Shown: piece after piece, positions 1-8,413 of the stretch
Layout of the letters: every line of letters begins with the position of its first letter
How positions within the stretch are numbered: the first letter of the stretch is position 1
DNA from: Paenibacillus sp. 19GGS1-52
GTDB lineage: Bacteria; Bacillota; Bacilli; Paenibacillales; Paenibacillaceae
Direction of reading: 5' to 3'
Assembly (NCBI RefSeq): GCF_022369515.1
Contig: NZ_CP059724.1
Span: 3,162,001 to 3,226,000, forward strand
Length of the DNA stretch: 64,000 nucleotides
The notes under the pieces: generated by a model
The model's input: only the letters and a program-made list of their open reading frames with translations
What the model was told of the DNA's origin: nothing
Databases searched by the model: none
Position numbers and translations under genes: made by a program

Positions 1-557
1 TTGAAGAGGAAAGTGATCGTCTATCCCGACTCAGTGGGGATCTGCTGCAATTATCTACGCTAGAATATGAGCATTTTGAGCTAGAGTCGGATCGCTACTC
101 TCTAGATGAACAGCTTCGCAAAATCGTAATCGCCTTTGAACCGCAATGGTCAGTCAAGCTTATTAATGTTGAGCTCGAACTACAGCCTCTAAGCATCGTA
201 GCCGACGAGGATAAGCTTAGCCAGATCTGGACTAACCTGATTAGTAACAGCATCAAATTCACGGGTTCAGGTGGACGGATCACAATCACAGCTGCCGAAA
301 AAGGGGATCAGCTCGTAGTTCAGATGGCCGATAATGGTGTTGGAGTTCCAGAGGAGGAGCTCAGCCATATTTTTAAACCTTTTTATAAAATCGATAAATC
401 ACGAGACCGGCTAGTAGGTGGCAGCGGAATCGGATTGTCAATCGTCAAAAGAATTGTCGATCTGCATCACGGTCAGATTGAAGTAAGCTCCAAGCCGGGC
501 GAGGGAACAACCTTTACCGTATGGCTCCCCCTAATCTACACCAAGCTCGAATTGTAA
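1..557 (+). CDS. Sensor histidine kinase, C-terminal part (5' end outside window)
   Basis: The open frame runs in from the left edge (first full codon at base 3) and stops at 555-557, so only about 184 C-terminal residues are visible. They hold the end of the dimerisation helix region and a complete HATPase_c domain: N-box NLISNSIKF, G1 box DNGVGV, F-box FKPFYK and G2 box GGSGIGLSI. This is the ATP-binding half of a two-component kinase. The sensor domain and the partner response regulator lie outside the window. The RND pump gene begins 67 bp downstream on the same strand, so the kinase may control it; that is inference from position. Confidence 0.93.
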   Translation, partial: EEESDRLSRLSGDLLQLSTLEYEHFELESDRYSLDEQLRKIVIAFEPQWSVKLINVELELQPLSIVADEDKLSQIWTNLISNSIKFTGSGGRITITAAEKGDQLVVQMADNGVGVPEEELSHIFKPFYKIDKSRDRLVGGSGIGLSIVKRIVDLHHGQIEVSSKPGEGTTFTVWLPLIYTKLEL

Positions 558-577
558 TCCTCAGTACACACTGAGGA
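558..577. promoter_or_regulatory. 8-bp inverted repeat between kinase and RND pump
   Basis: TCCTCAGT-acac-ACTGAGGA directly follows the kinase stop codon. No T-run follows, so it is not a classical terminator. It could be an operator or a weak processing hairpin ahead of the pump gene. The following GGCTTTATACTGTGGTCAG resembles the sequence upstream of the methyltransferase at 3768. Confidence 0.4.
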
Positions 578-624
578 CAAATTCGGGCTTTATACTGTGG
601 TCAGATAGAGGAGGGAGAAAGAGC

Positions 625-3600
625 ATGAGCTTTCTAAGTAAATTAAGTTTGAAAAATTCGGTAGCAGTTATAATTTTATTTGCCCTTATTCTGGGTTATG
701 GTGCGTTCTCCGCCACACAGATTAAGCAGCAAACCTTCCCGGACATTGAATTTCCGGCAGTATTTATTCAGGTTGTCGACCCTGGAGCTTCCACAGAGGA
801 AATAGAAACAGGTGTTACAAAGCCCATTGAAGACAGTTTAAAAGCAATGACCGGTTATGATTCTTTTACTAGCACAACGTCCGAGAATGCCGCAAGTATC
901 TCCATTCAATATCCGTTTGGCTCTGATATGGATAAGCTATCCGCAGATATCGAAGCCTTGTTGGCCAAACTGAATTTGCCAGAGAACGCGAACGTAACAC
1001 TTCGCCGTCTGTCAGCTGGAGCGTCGCCCATTTATCAGGCGGCTTTATTCTCTGGTAATAACGATTCGCAGGCTCTTAGCAAGAAGCTAGTGGAGGAAAT
1101 CGTTCCTTCCCTGCAGAAGCTGAACGGAGTCAGCTCGGTTGCGCTGAAGGGCATTTCCAGCGATAAACTACAAATTGTTGTGGATAAGGAAAAGGCCGCC
1201 AGTTTAGGCATAACTCTAAGTACGATTCAAAGTGCTTTGCAGGGCTTGAACTATGCGCTTCCGTTAGGATCTGTCAGTGAGAATCAAATCACCATTCCTA
1301 TTCGACTCTCTGGCTCTGTTTCTACCCTGCAGCAGATCCAGGATTTACCACTAAGCTCTACAGCAGCTGGCGGTGGGATGAAATCCCCTGCGGGAGCAGG
1401 TACTTCAGCCTCAGTACCACAAATTTCGGCAGCTGCAGCTATTAAACTCTCCGATCTAGCGACGATAACGACGGTCTCTACAGCTGATGAGATCACCCGC
1501 TTTAATGGTGAACCAAGCTATGTGCTGGAAGTCATCAAGAATCAGGATGCCAACACCGCTGATGTTGCCGATGCAGTGCAGAGCCAACTAGATTCCTATA
1601 AAGATGACAATTTGGAAGTGCATGTCATTATGAATCAGGGGGAGGAGATTAAAGCATCCGTATCCTCGCTCATTCGGGAAGGGCTATATGGAGCCTTATT
1701 CTGCATCATTATCATCTTCCTCTTCTTGCGCAATGTGCGTGCGACATTCATTTCAATTCTATCCTTACCGATTTCCATCTTTGCTACTATGGCTGTGATG
1801 AATCAGTTGGGCTATACCCTGAATATTATGACGCTAGGCGGGATCGCAGTCTCGATTGGACGTATAGTCGATGACAGTATCGTCGTTATCGAGAATATAT
1901 ATAGATGGCGCCAGGAAAAAGGCAATACCCTTAAGGGCAAGGAATTAGCCTATCGGGCTACGAAAGAAGTTATCAGTCCGGTTTTTTCCTCAACCCTCGC
2001 CACGGTTGTTGTATTTGCTCCGCTGGCTTTTGTCAGCGGCATTATCGGGGAGTTCTTCCGCCCCTTCTCTTTAGCTGTTGTTATTTCCATTGTGACCAGT
2101 CTGCTAGTAGCAGTAATGCTTATACCGGTACTTGGGGCCGCGTTCTTCAATAACGTTAAGCCGCACAAGAAGGAAAGTAAACTCACGGGATATTACGCCC
2201 GGATTATTTATGCAGCCTTGAAGCGCAAATGGCTCGTTATAAGCCTAGCTCTTGTGCTGCTTGTCGGCTCACTCAGTACCATACCGCTAATTGGTGTGGC
2301 ATTCCTCCCTGCTGACTCTTTGCCAACAGCTTCGATTAACTTGACACTGCCAGCAGGCAGCGGGCTGGAGCAGAGCAACAAGGTCAGCCAGGAAGTGGAG
2401 AAATATATAAGCAAGCTTGAGGGTGTGAACAATTACCAGGTCTCCATTGGTGGTTCTGCCGATAATCCCTTTAGATCCTCCGGTGGTGGAAACCAGGCAG
2501 CGGTTACAGTACAATTTGCCGATGGAACAGACATGGACGGAATCATTGATAAAGCGAAAGCAACGCTCCCAGCCCTTGTAGAGGCGAGTGTCTCTGGGAC
2601 AACAGTAGCTGTCAAAGAAGGGGAACAGCAGGGCTTGCCATCAGGCAATAATATTGATGTTAGTCTGTATTCGGATAATATAGATGATCTCTCGAAGGCT
2701 GCTAAACAGGTTGAAGCCTTAATGAAACAAAGTGTTGATCTAAAAGATGTTACCAATAACATGAATGAAGTAACGCCGAAATGGGAATTGACGCTGAATC
2801 AGAAGGGGATCGACGAGAAGATTAGCCCATTCGCCCTTATGCAGGCCGTTACCGAACAGCTAAAACCGGTTAACGCTGGTACTTTCAAGCTGGACAATCA
2901 GACAAGAGCGATTGTGTTATCTTATCAGCAAAAGATTACTTCTCTGGATGAATTGAAAGGGATACAGCTGCCAACAGCTGGCGGAATGAGAACGCTAAGT
3001 GATGTGGCAGATGTGACGGTTGAGGATGCGCTAGTAACCGTTAATCATAGCGAAGGCAAGACGTATGCCCAGGTTAGCGGTACCGTCAAGGGTGAAGATA
3101 CTGCTGCTGTGACGAAAGCCGTCAAAGCAGACATAGGAAGTCTTACTTTGCCTAAGGATGTAGAGATTAATTATGGTGGTGGTTTAGCCATGATAACAGA
3201 GGGCTTTACGAATCTGGGAATTGCTATGGCCGTGGCTGTGGGTCTCGTATTTCTGGTTATGAGCTTCACCTTCGGTGGTGTGGTTACACCGCTGATTATC
3301 TTGTCCTCACTGGTGTTCATCCCAGTTGGTTCACTGGGAGCATTATTGATAACAGGTCAAGCTTTGTCCATGAGCTCAATGATCGGGATGCTGATGCTGG
3401 TAGGTATCGTCGTAACCAATGCTGTGGTGCTGCTGGACCGTGTTGAGAAGAACCGCAAATCAGGACAACCCATTACTGAAGCCATTGTGGAAGCCAGCAC
3501 CACTCGTCTCAGACCTATCCTGATGACTGCACTTGCGACAATGCTGGCTTTGTTGCCGCTGGCCTTGTCCGGCTCCTCAACAAGCTTGATTTCTGGTGGT

Positions 3601-3720
3601 TTGGCAGTCACAGTCATCGGTGGTTTATTCTCTTCAACACTGCTGACTCTCATTGTTGTACCTGTACTATACGAACTGGTTTGGAAGAAGCGTAAAGTGA
3701 AGGTTACGGAGAATTTTTAA
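625..3720 (+). CDS. RND (AcrB/SwrC-type) efflux transporter
   Basis: A 1031-residue inner-membrane proton-driven exporter of the hydrophobe/amphiphile RND superfamily; Gram-positive relatives include SwrC/YerP, which export lipopeptides and drugs. The N-terminal TM1 (about residues 10-30), two large extracytoplasmic loops (about 30-330 and 560-850) and two six-helix bundles give the usual 12-TM duplicated layout. The TM4 motif GRIVDDSIVVIENI carries the acidic pair used for proton relay. The ATG at 625 has GAGGGAG upstream. No membrane-fusion protein or outer-membrane partner is adjacent, as expected for Gram-positives. Control by the preceding kinase system is plausible. The substrate cannot be read from sequence. 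Confidence 0.93.
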   Translation: MSFLSKLSLKNSVAVIILFALILGYGAFSATQIKQQTFPDIEFPAVFIQVVDPGASTEEIETGVTKPIEDSLKAMTGYDSFTSTTSENAASISIQYPFGSDMDKLSADIEALLAKLNLPENANVTLRRLSAGASPIYQAALFSGNNDSQALSKKLVEEIVPSLQKLNGVSSVALKGISSDKLQIVVDKEKAASLGITLSTIQSALQGLNYALPLGSVSENQITIPIRLSGSVSTLQQIQDLPLSSTAAGGGMKSPAGAGTSASVPQISAAAAIKLSDLATITTVSTADEITRFNGEPSYVLEVIKNQDANTADVADAVQSQLDSYKDDNLEVHVIMNQGEEIKASVSSLIREGLYGALFCIIIIFLFLRNVRATFISILSLPISIFATMAVMNQLGYTLNIMTLGGIAVSIGRIVDDSIVVIENIYRWRQEKGNTLKGKELAYRATKEVISPVFSSTLATVVVFAPLAFVSGIIGEFFRPFSLAVVISIVTSLLVAVMLIPVLGAAFFNNVKPHKKESKLTGYYARIIYAALKRKWLVISLALVLLVGSLSTIPLIGVAFLPADSLPTASINLTLPAGSGLEQSNKVSQEVEKYISKLEGVNNYQVSIGGSADNPFRSSGGGNQAAVTVQFADGTDMDGIIDKAKATLPALVEASVSGTTVAVKEGEQQGLPSGNNIDVSLYSDNIDDLSKAAKQVEALMKQSVDLKDVTNNMNEVTPKWELTLNQKGIDEKISPFALMQAVTEQLKPVNAGTFKLDNQTRAIVLSYQQKITSLDELKGIQLPTAGGMRTLSDVADVTVEDALVTVNHSEGKTYAQVSGTVKGEDTAAVTKAVKADIGSLTLPKDVEINYGGGLAMITEGFTNLGIAMAVAVGLVFLVMSFTFGGVVTPLIILSSLVFIPVGSLGALLITGQALSMSSMIGMLMLVGIVVTNAVVLLDRVEKNRKSGQPITEAIVEASTTRLRPILMTALATMLALLPLALSGSSTSLISGGLAVTVIGGLFSSTLLTLIVVPVLYELVWKKRKVKVTENF

Positions 3721-3767
3721 AGAGAAAACAATCCAGTTTTATCTACAGTGTGAATGTAAACGGGAAC

Positions 3768-3809
3768 GGCTTATACTCTGTCAACATAGTTTAGATTAGA
3801 GTATAAGCC
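3768..3809. promoter_or_regulatory. Perfect 12-bp inverted repeat upstream of methyltransferase
   Basis: GGCTTATACTCT (3768-3779) and AGAGTATAAGCC (3798-3809) are perfect complements separated by 18 bp. No U-tract follows. The position, 23 bp before the ATG at 3833, fits an operator or a 5'-UTR stem-loop better than a terminator of the RND gene. Confidence 0.5.
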
Positions 3810-3832
3810 ACGCTAACTGAAGGGGGAATCTT

Positions 3833-4441
3833 ATGCGTAACGGAATTCGCGACAGACTTCTGTTCCTGTATAAATTTCTGCGTTCACCCCGGCAATTCGG
3901 CAGTATGACTCCAAGTTCGCGCTGGTTAGCTCGAGCGATAATCACTCCGTTACCATGGAATGAGCTGTTTAATATTGCCGAGCTGGGAGCAGGTACGGGA
4001 GCCATTACCAAATATTTGAGTGCTGAGACTACGGAGCGCACGAACGTCCTACTTTTTGAGAAGGACCCTGATCTTCGCCGTCAATTACACCTTCGCTATC
4101 CTGGATATAGGCTATTTAACGATTGCTTACGGCTGCGGCTTGCGTTGCATAACAGCAACCTTGAGAAACTGGACTGTATTGTTAGCAGTCTATCTTACCG
4201 CAATTTCTCAATGTTGGGCCGCGTCCAGTTTATGGAGCAGATTACGGCCTCTTTGAAGGAGGAAGGCTGGTTTATAGCCTTTGAATATTTCTTTCCTAGG
4301 ATGAAGAGAGAGTTGCAGCAGCATTTCGATATCTTGAGCATCCAGTACGTGCCACTGAATTTCCCGCCTGCCATCGTTTATATTTGCCGGAAGAAGACTT
4401 CAGCTTATGCCAAGCAGCAGCTTAAGGTAATCTTTATATAA
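3833..4441 (+). CDS. Class I SAM-dependent methyltransferase (phospholipid N-methyltransferase-like)
   Basis: A 202-residue protein with SAM-binding motif I ELGAGTGAITKYL at residues 50-62 and an acidic motif II around LLFEKDPDLRRQL. The layout (an N-terminal basic helix RFL..SPRQFGSMTPSS, then motif I) matches small methyltransferases related to PmtA phosphatidylethanolamine methylases and rRNA adenine dimethylases. The rRNA-dimethylase NxxY catalytic motif is not evident, so a lipid or small-molecule substrate is more likely. The ATG follows AGGGGGAATCTT. It is monocistronic with its own terminator. Confidence 0.75.
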   Translation: MRNGIRDRLLFLYKFLRSPRQFGSMTPSSRWLARAIITPLPWNELFNIAELGAGTGAITKYLSAETTERTNVLLFEKDPDLRRQLHLRYPGYRLFNDCLRLRLALHNSNLEKLDCIVSSLSYRNFSMLGRVQFMEQITASLKEEGWFIAFEYFFPRMKRELQQHFDILSIQYVPLNFPPAIVYICRKKTSAYAKQQLKVIFI

Positions 4442-4505
4442 TCTTCATTCTGGCTTAAGCTAGGAGGATTATAGTAAACACATACCCCCCTTATAATATA
4501 GTTTG

Positions 4506-4537
4506 ACCCTGCCGGATGTCGGCAGGGTTATTTTTTT
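4506..4537 (+). terminator. Rho-independent terminator
   Basis: ACCCTGCCG / CGGCAGGGT stem with a GATGT loop followed by TATTTTTTT. It ends the methyltransferase transcript and isolates the next gene, which starts about 40 bp further on. Confidence 0.92.
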
Positions 4538-4577
4538 ATAGTTATCTGGCTCAAAATCTAAATTAGCCATTGAACGC

Positions 4578-5276
4578 TTGTTACTTGACCCAGATAATCC
4601 CAGTGGCATAATCTATAATGAGCAACTGAAAAAAATAAATGATAGAGTTGGGGACGCCTTGAAGAGACAACTAATTGAATACATGAACAATTTCTTTTTG
4701 GAGCGGAAGGATGTACATCTTAGATTTGAATTAGGTGAACCTTATGAGAATGGAACACATGCAAGAATAAATCAGGTTATATATCGGGTGAACACCTTAT
4801 TCGAGGAGGTATTTGAACAAGAGTCTGCTATATATATTTATATAAAGGATTGGGAGACTAAGGAAGACATTATGTTTGGCAATACAACTCCTAATTATGT
4901 TTACGATTTACTTAAGGGGCACAAATTCGAAGATGACACTCTGTTCGAGTTAGAGGAAGACGAAGATGATGAAGGAATTAAGATTCAGATTCAACATGAA
5001 TATAAAGTGAGAATACTGAATGGATTAATTTCTTCTTTTCCATACAAGGAAATATTAAAAGGAATATGTCATTATGAACAGGGAAAAGAACCGTCAATCG
5101 GTCAATCCATTTATTTTGTGAATATTGAAAAGGATCTGGTGTTTAATATGTATGATGACAGAGGATGTATAGTCTGTTCCAAGGATAAAGAAATACTTAA
5201 ACCAATTTATATAAAGCACAACACTTGGCTCGTAGATTATTGGAGAGAGTACTTTAACAGTATTTTTGGCGAATGA
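4578..5276 (+). CDS. DUF3885-like protein, probable orphan immunity gene, possibly 5'-truncated
   Basis: A 232-residue acidic protein. The segment LRFELGEPYENGTHARINQ followed by FEEVFEQESAIYIYIKDW, and the end YDDRGCIV.SKDKEILKPIY, resemble the DUF3885 family by recall. The frame is open back to 4542, but the only starts are TTG (4578) and internal codons with no ribosome site, and the frame begins just after the upstream terminator. The real N-terminus and promoter may therefore have been lost. Lower GC than the neighbours and the following small acidic gene suggest transferred toxin-immunity cargo; no toxin gene is present. The function is inference. Confidence 0.6.
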   Translation: MLLDPDNPSGIIYNEQLKKINDRVGDALKRQLIEYMNNFFLERKDVHLRFELGEPYENGTHARINQVIYRVNTLFEEVFEQESAIYIYIKDWETKEDIMFGNTTPNYVYDLLKGHKFEDDTLFELEEDEDDEGIKIQIQHEYKVRILNGLISSFPYKEILKGICHYEQGKEPSIGQSIYFVNIEKDLVFNMYDDRGCIVCSKDKEILKPIYIKHNTWLVDYWREYFNSIFGE

Positions 5277-5310
5277 AGACTAATAAGTTACGAATGGAGG
5301 TTGAAATAAA

Positions 5311-5751
5311 ATGCTAACATTCAAGGATTTAATAATCAACACATCCTTTGATAAGGTATGGAAAAAGATGGTTATTCATCATCCCGATATGACAATACCT
5401 GATGAGGAATACGAGATGTTTTACGAACGCCTAAAATTACTGGCACCACTAAAAAATGAGAAAAATATGTACATTTCCATCTGTGCCTTTAAAGATGATG
5501 CTGATGGAGAACCTGAGTGGATTCACATTTTCGACGAAGATAATGAATTACTTTATTTTGATGTAAGCGGTTGTGAAGACGAAGGGAATATTTACTCTTT
5601 AGTTTCTAGTAAATTTTCTTCATGGCTAGGATTTTTCGTGGATAATGATACCCTTCAAAGTATGTCTAATGAAAGTTTTATCGCCCATTGTCTTTGGGAA
5701 ATGAACTTATTATTCGGTTTTGATGATGAAAGGGATTTTGATCAAGTATGA
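5311..5751 (+). CDS. Small acidic protein, DUF6557-like (possible immunity protein)
   Basis: A 146-residue, highly acidic, AT-rich protein starting MLTFKDLIINTSFDKVWKKM, a pattern I associate with DUF6557; the assignment is by recall only. It has no signal peptide, no membrane segment and no catalytic motif. The ATG follows GGAGGTTGAAATAAA. It lies 34 bp after the DUF3885-like gene on the same strand and shares its base composition. Small acidic proteins of this kind are common as orphan immunity genes at polymorphic toxin loci. Confidence 0.6.
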   Translation: MLTFKDLIINTSFDKVWKKMVIHHPDMTIPDEEYEMFYERLKLLAPLKNEKNMYISICAFKDDADGEPEWIHIFDEDNELLYFDVSGCEDEGNIYSLVSSKFSSWLGFFVDNDTLQSMSNESFIAHCLWEMNLLFGFDDERDFDQV

Positions 5752-5831
5752 TTCACTGAGTGGATAAGTTTCATTCTCTGCGGTGAATATCGTGCTAGTT
5801 CTAATCATGATTTGACCGGAGATTAATCTTT

Positions 5832-5871
5832 AAATAGGCCGCTTCCTAATTAAATAGGAGACGGCCTATTT
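5832..5871. terminator. Bidirectional terminator between convergent genes
   Basis: AAATAGGCCG (5832-5841) pairs with CGGCCTATTT (5862-5871), with further inner pairing. T-rich sequence lies on both outer sides, serving the immunity-like gene on the plus strand and the DeoR gene on the minus strand. Confidence 0.88.
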
Positions 5872-5879
5872 CTATTCCT

Positions 5880-6635
5880 TTAATACATTACCTCAATATT
5901 GTCCTCTTTCAGTCGTTTTATCCAGGCGTCAGAAGGTTTGCGGTCAGTGATCAGCACGTCAATTCTGTTCAACTCAACCAGCTTCGTAAAAGCGGTTTTG
6001 TCGAACTTGGTATGATCGGCGAGCAGTACAACCTTGCTGGCTTGGCGCAGCATATATTTTTTGAGCTCACATTCGGGCTCGTTGGAATCGGTGATACCAC
6101 GCTCCATATCAATCCCTTTGCAGCTAATGACAGCTGTATCTACATTATAGCGCTCGATGGTTTCATGGGCGATCGGACCGACCAGCGACAGAGAGCGGTA
6201 ACGCAGCGATCCGCCGGACGAAATGATATTTAGACCGGAATTCGCGAATTCATGCAAAATATTGATCGAGTTCGTAATGATCGTCAGGTTGTTTTTGTTG
6301 CCCAGTAACTTCAGAAATTCAAAAGCAGTGGAGCTAGGATCGACCATCAGGGTGTCTCCGTCATTAATTAAATCGAGCGCTTTGAGCGCAATATTGCGTT
6401 TGATATCTGTATTCAGAGCGTTGCGTGTCACAAAAGGCAAATCCTCATTCGTGTGACGATTCAGCATCGCCCCTCCATAGGTGCGGCTCAGAATACCATC
6501 CTTCTCCAATTTCTCCAGATCCCGGCGGATGGTTTCTTCTGTCACCTCAAACATACGGCTTAAATCGGAGACGAGCACCCGTTTATCCTGATGAACCAGA
6601 TCTATGATCTTCTTGCGTCTTTCGGCTGCCAGCAT
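5880..6635 (-). CDS. DeoR-family transcriptional regulator (likely of rhamnose genes)
   Basis: 251 residues from the ATG at 6635, which has GAAAGG at good spacing; a GTG three codons earlier is less likely. The N-terminal helix-turn-helix is the DeoR signature (ERRKKIIDLV, then VTEETIRRDLEKLEKDGIL followed by R.YGGA). The C-terminal DeoRC sugar-phosphate sensor domain includes VDPSSTAFEF and the late LADHTKFDKTAF motif. DeoR regulators usually repress sugar operons and are released by a phosphorylated intermediate. It is divergent from the lactaldehyde reductase-rhaBAD block, so rhamnulose-1-phosphate or another intermediate is a reasonable inferred ligand. Confidence 0.9.
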   Translation of the reverse strand: MLAAERRKKIIDLVHQDKRVLVSDLSRMFEVTEETIRRDLEKLEKDGILSRTYGGAMLNRHTNEDLPFVTRNALNTDIKRNIALKALDLINDGDTLMVDPSSTAFEFLKLLGNKNNLTIITNSINILHEFANSGLNIISSGGSLRYRSLSLVGPIAHETIERYNVDTAVISCKGIDMERGITDSNEPECELKKYMLRQASKVVLLADHTKFDKTAFTKLVELNRIDVLITDRKPSDAWIKRLKEDNIEVMY

Positions 6636-7003
6636 AGTAATCACCTTTCCGAGTCATATTTCTTAATCATAGCCCTGTATATCTGTGTTTTGCAACAAAT
6701 CAAACAGAATCAACATCTATTTTATTATAATCTTCACAAAACAGACAGTAAACAAATGAATACAACATTATTAATATTTTATTTGTTGACAACAAAGATT
6801 TAGGAAGCTACGATGGAAGTGTACATAAGGTCCTTTGAAAATGCATGCTTTTTTAAGGGATACCAGAGCCGGCCAGCTGTGAAAGATTCAGAGGCCAGCC
6901 TGAAATGCTGCAGCCGGAAGGTTACACCCTAGCTTGCAGAGCAGGACAGGAGCATGGAAATTAATAGGTTTCTCAGCAAAATTATCAGGAGGCTGGTCAA
7001 GCA
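6636..7003. promoter_or_regulatory. Divergent control region of DeoR gene and rhamnose operon
   Basis: 368 bp without a gene. It contains an AT-rich stretch with a 7-bp inverted repeat, AACAAAT (6751-6757) and ATTTGTT (6781-6787), plus repeated CAAAACAGACAG / CAAACAGAATCAA-like words, which could be DeoR sites. A strong ribosome site CAGGAGG (6986-6992) serves the gene at 7004. I see no clear riboswitch. Confidence 0.4.
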
Positions 7004-8155
7004 ATGAGTACTCATGTGTATTATGTGCCATCGATCAACATTATGGGCAAAGGCTGTTTGCAGGAAATTGGTCCTTTCATTCAAGAACTACAATTGAAGA
7101 AGGCGCTCGTTGTAACCGACAAATTTCTAGTGAGTAGCGGGATCGCCGGTAAGTTGCTGGCCGTTCTGGATGCAGCGCATGTTGAATACGTCGTTTATGA
7201 TGAAGTGAAACCTAACCCAACCTGTAAAAATGTTCATGACGGCGTGGATTTTCTCAAAGCGCATAACTGTGATTATCTAATCTCCATTGGTGGCGGCTCA
7301 CCGCAGGATACGGCTAAGGCCATCGGTATTATCGCCACGAACGGCGGTCATATTGCTGAATACGAAGGCGTACACAAATCCAAACATAAATCGCTGCCCA
7401 TCGTGGCCGTAAATACAACAGCTGGAACTTCCAGTGAAGTGACGATTAACTATGTAATTACAGATGAAGAACGCAAAGTGAAGATGGTTATGGTTGATAA
7501 GAATAGCATTGCTACCATTTCAGTTAATGATCCTGAGTTAATGGTAGATAAACCAGCCGCGCTTACGGCAGCAACCGGTATGGACGCCCTGACACATGCA
7601 ATTGAAGCATTGGTAACTCCGGGTGCTTATCCGGTAACCGATGCTACGGCACTGGCGGCAGTCGAACTGATTTTTGGCAATCTGGCCCGCACCGTAAAGA
7701 ATGGCCATGACATTGAAGCCCGCGAGCAAATGGTCTATGCGATCTTCTTGGGTGGCCTGGCGTTTAACAATGCTGGACTTGGTTATGTACATGCCATGGC
7801 GCATCAGCTTGGTGGTGTGTATGACTTGCCACATGGGGTCTGTAACGCCATGCTGCTGCCGATTGTGGAAGAAGAGAACGCCAAATACGTACCCGAGAAA
7901 TTCAGATCCATTGCCAAGGTGATTGGCTTCGATGTATTAGGCAAAAGCGACAAGGAATGCGCGGATTTTGTCATCGAATCGATCAAGGCGTTGTCCAAGG
8001 AAGTTGGTATTCCGTCCAAATTATCGGAGCTGGGTGTGAACGAGGTTGATCTGGACCTGCTTGCTGAGAATGCAATGAAAGATGCCTGCGCTCCTGGAAA
8101 TCCGTTTATCCCTACTAAAGATGAAGCTATTGCCATGTTCAAAAAAATCCTTTAG
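7004..8155 (+). CDS. fucO: Iron-dependent alcohol dehydrogenase, lactaldehyde reductase type
   Basis: 383 residues, group III Fe-ADH. The NAD-binding motif GGGSPQD is at 96-102, and the metal ligands D194, H198, H263 and H277 sit almost exactly where they do in E. coli FucO. It would reduce L-lactaldehyde, released by rhamnulose-1-phosphate aldolase, to 1,2-propanediol with NADH. It is the first gene of the rhamnose block and has a strong AGGAGG site. Specificity is inferred from context; related 1,2-propanediol or butanol dehydrogenases share the fold. Confidence 0.85.
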   Translation: MSTHVYYVPSINIMGKGCLQEIGPFIQELQLKKALVVTDKFLVSSGIAGKLLAVLDAAHVEYVVYDEVKPNPTCKNVHDGVDFLKAHNCDYLISIGGGSPQDTAKAIGIIATNGGHIAEYEGVHKSKHKSLPIVAVNTTAGTSSEVTINYVITDEERKVKMVMVDKNSIATISVNDPELMVDKPAALTAATGMDALTHAIEALVTPGAYPVTDATALAAVELIFGNLARTVKNGHDIEAREQMVYAIFLGGLAFNNAGLGYVHAMAHQLGGVYDLPHGVCNAMLLPIVEEENAKYVPEKFRSIAKVIGFDVLGKSDKECADFVIESIKALSKEVGIPSKLSELGVNEVDLDLLAENAMKDACAPGNPFIPTKDEAIAMFKKIL

Positions 8156-8159
8156 CAAT

Positions 8160-8387
8160 AAATTTGGCTCTATCTAAAAATCAGAGGTTGACTAAACGTG
8201 CGGATTGAGCGGAGGGTCGGAGGGATTCTGGAGAAACGAAGGGGTCGCCTTTAAAGCCCGATTTCACCCTATATTCATTGTTCAATCAGGAAATCGGGCT
8301 TTAACAGCGATCGTAAGAACCCTCCGAACCGTAGCGGCTATACTCACAACAGGTCAACCGCTGATTTTGGTTTTGAGCCATAAATTT
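8160..8387. repeat. 228-bp long imperfect palindrome (hairpin element, MITE-like)
   Basis: The spacer between the lactaldehyde reductase gene and rhaB is almost entirely one long inverted repeat. The outer arms are AAATTTGGCTC...AATCAGAGGTTGAC and GTCAACCGCTGATT...GAGCCATAAATTT. Inner arms include GGTCGGAGGGATTCT against AGAACCCTCCGAACC. A perfect 15-bp apex stem (8251-8265 and 8290-8304, TTAAAGCCCGATTTC) encloses a 24-nt loop. It carries no ORF of note. It resembles a miniature inverted-repeat element or a large structured mRNA segment within the operon. Confidence 0.7.
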
Positions 8388-8413
8388 CATTCCATTGAAT
8401 AAGGAGATTCCCT

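Noticed and set aside
1284..3653. Several open frames on the opposite strand of the RND gene
   Set aside because: They lie entirely inside a well-supported gene, have no ribosome sites and encode low-complexity sequence; typical antisense shadows.
6836..6853. CcpA cre site upstream of the rhamnose operon
   Set aside because: TTGAAAATGCATGCTTTT is only loosely similar to the cre consensus and lacks the central CG.
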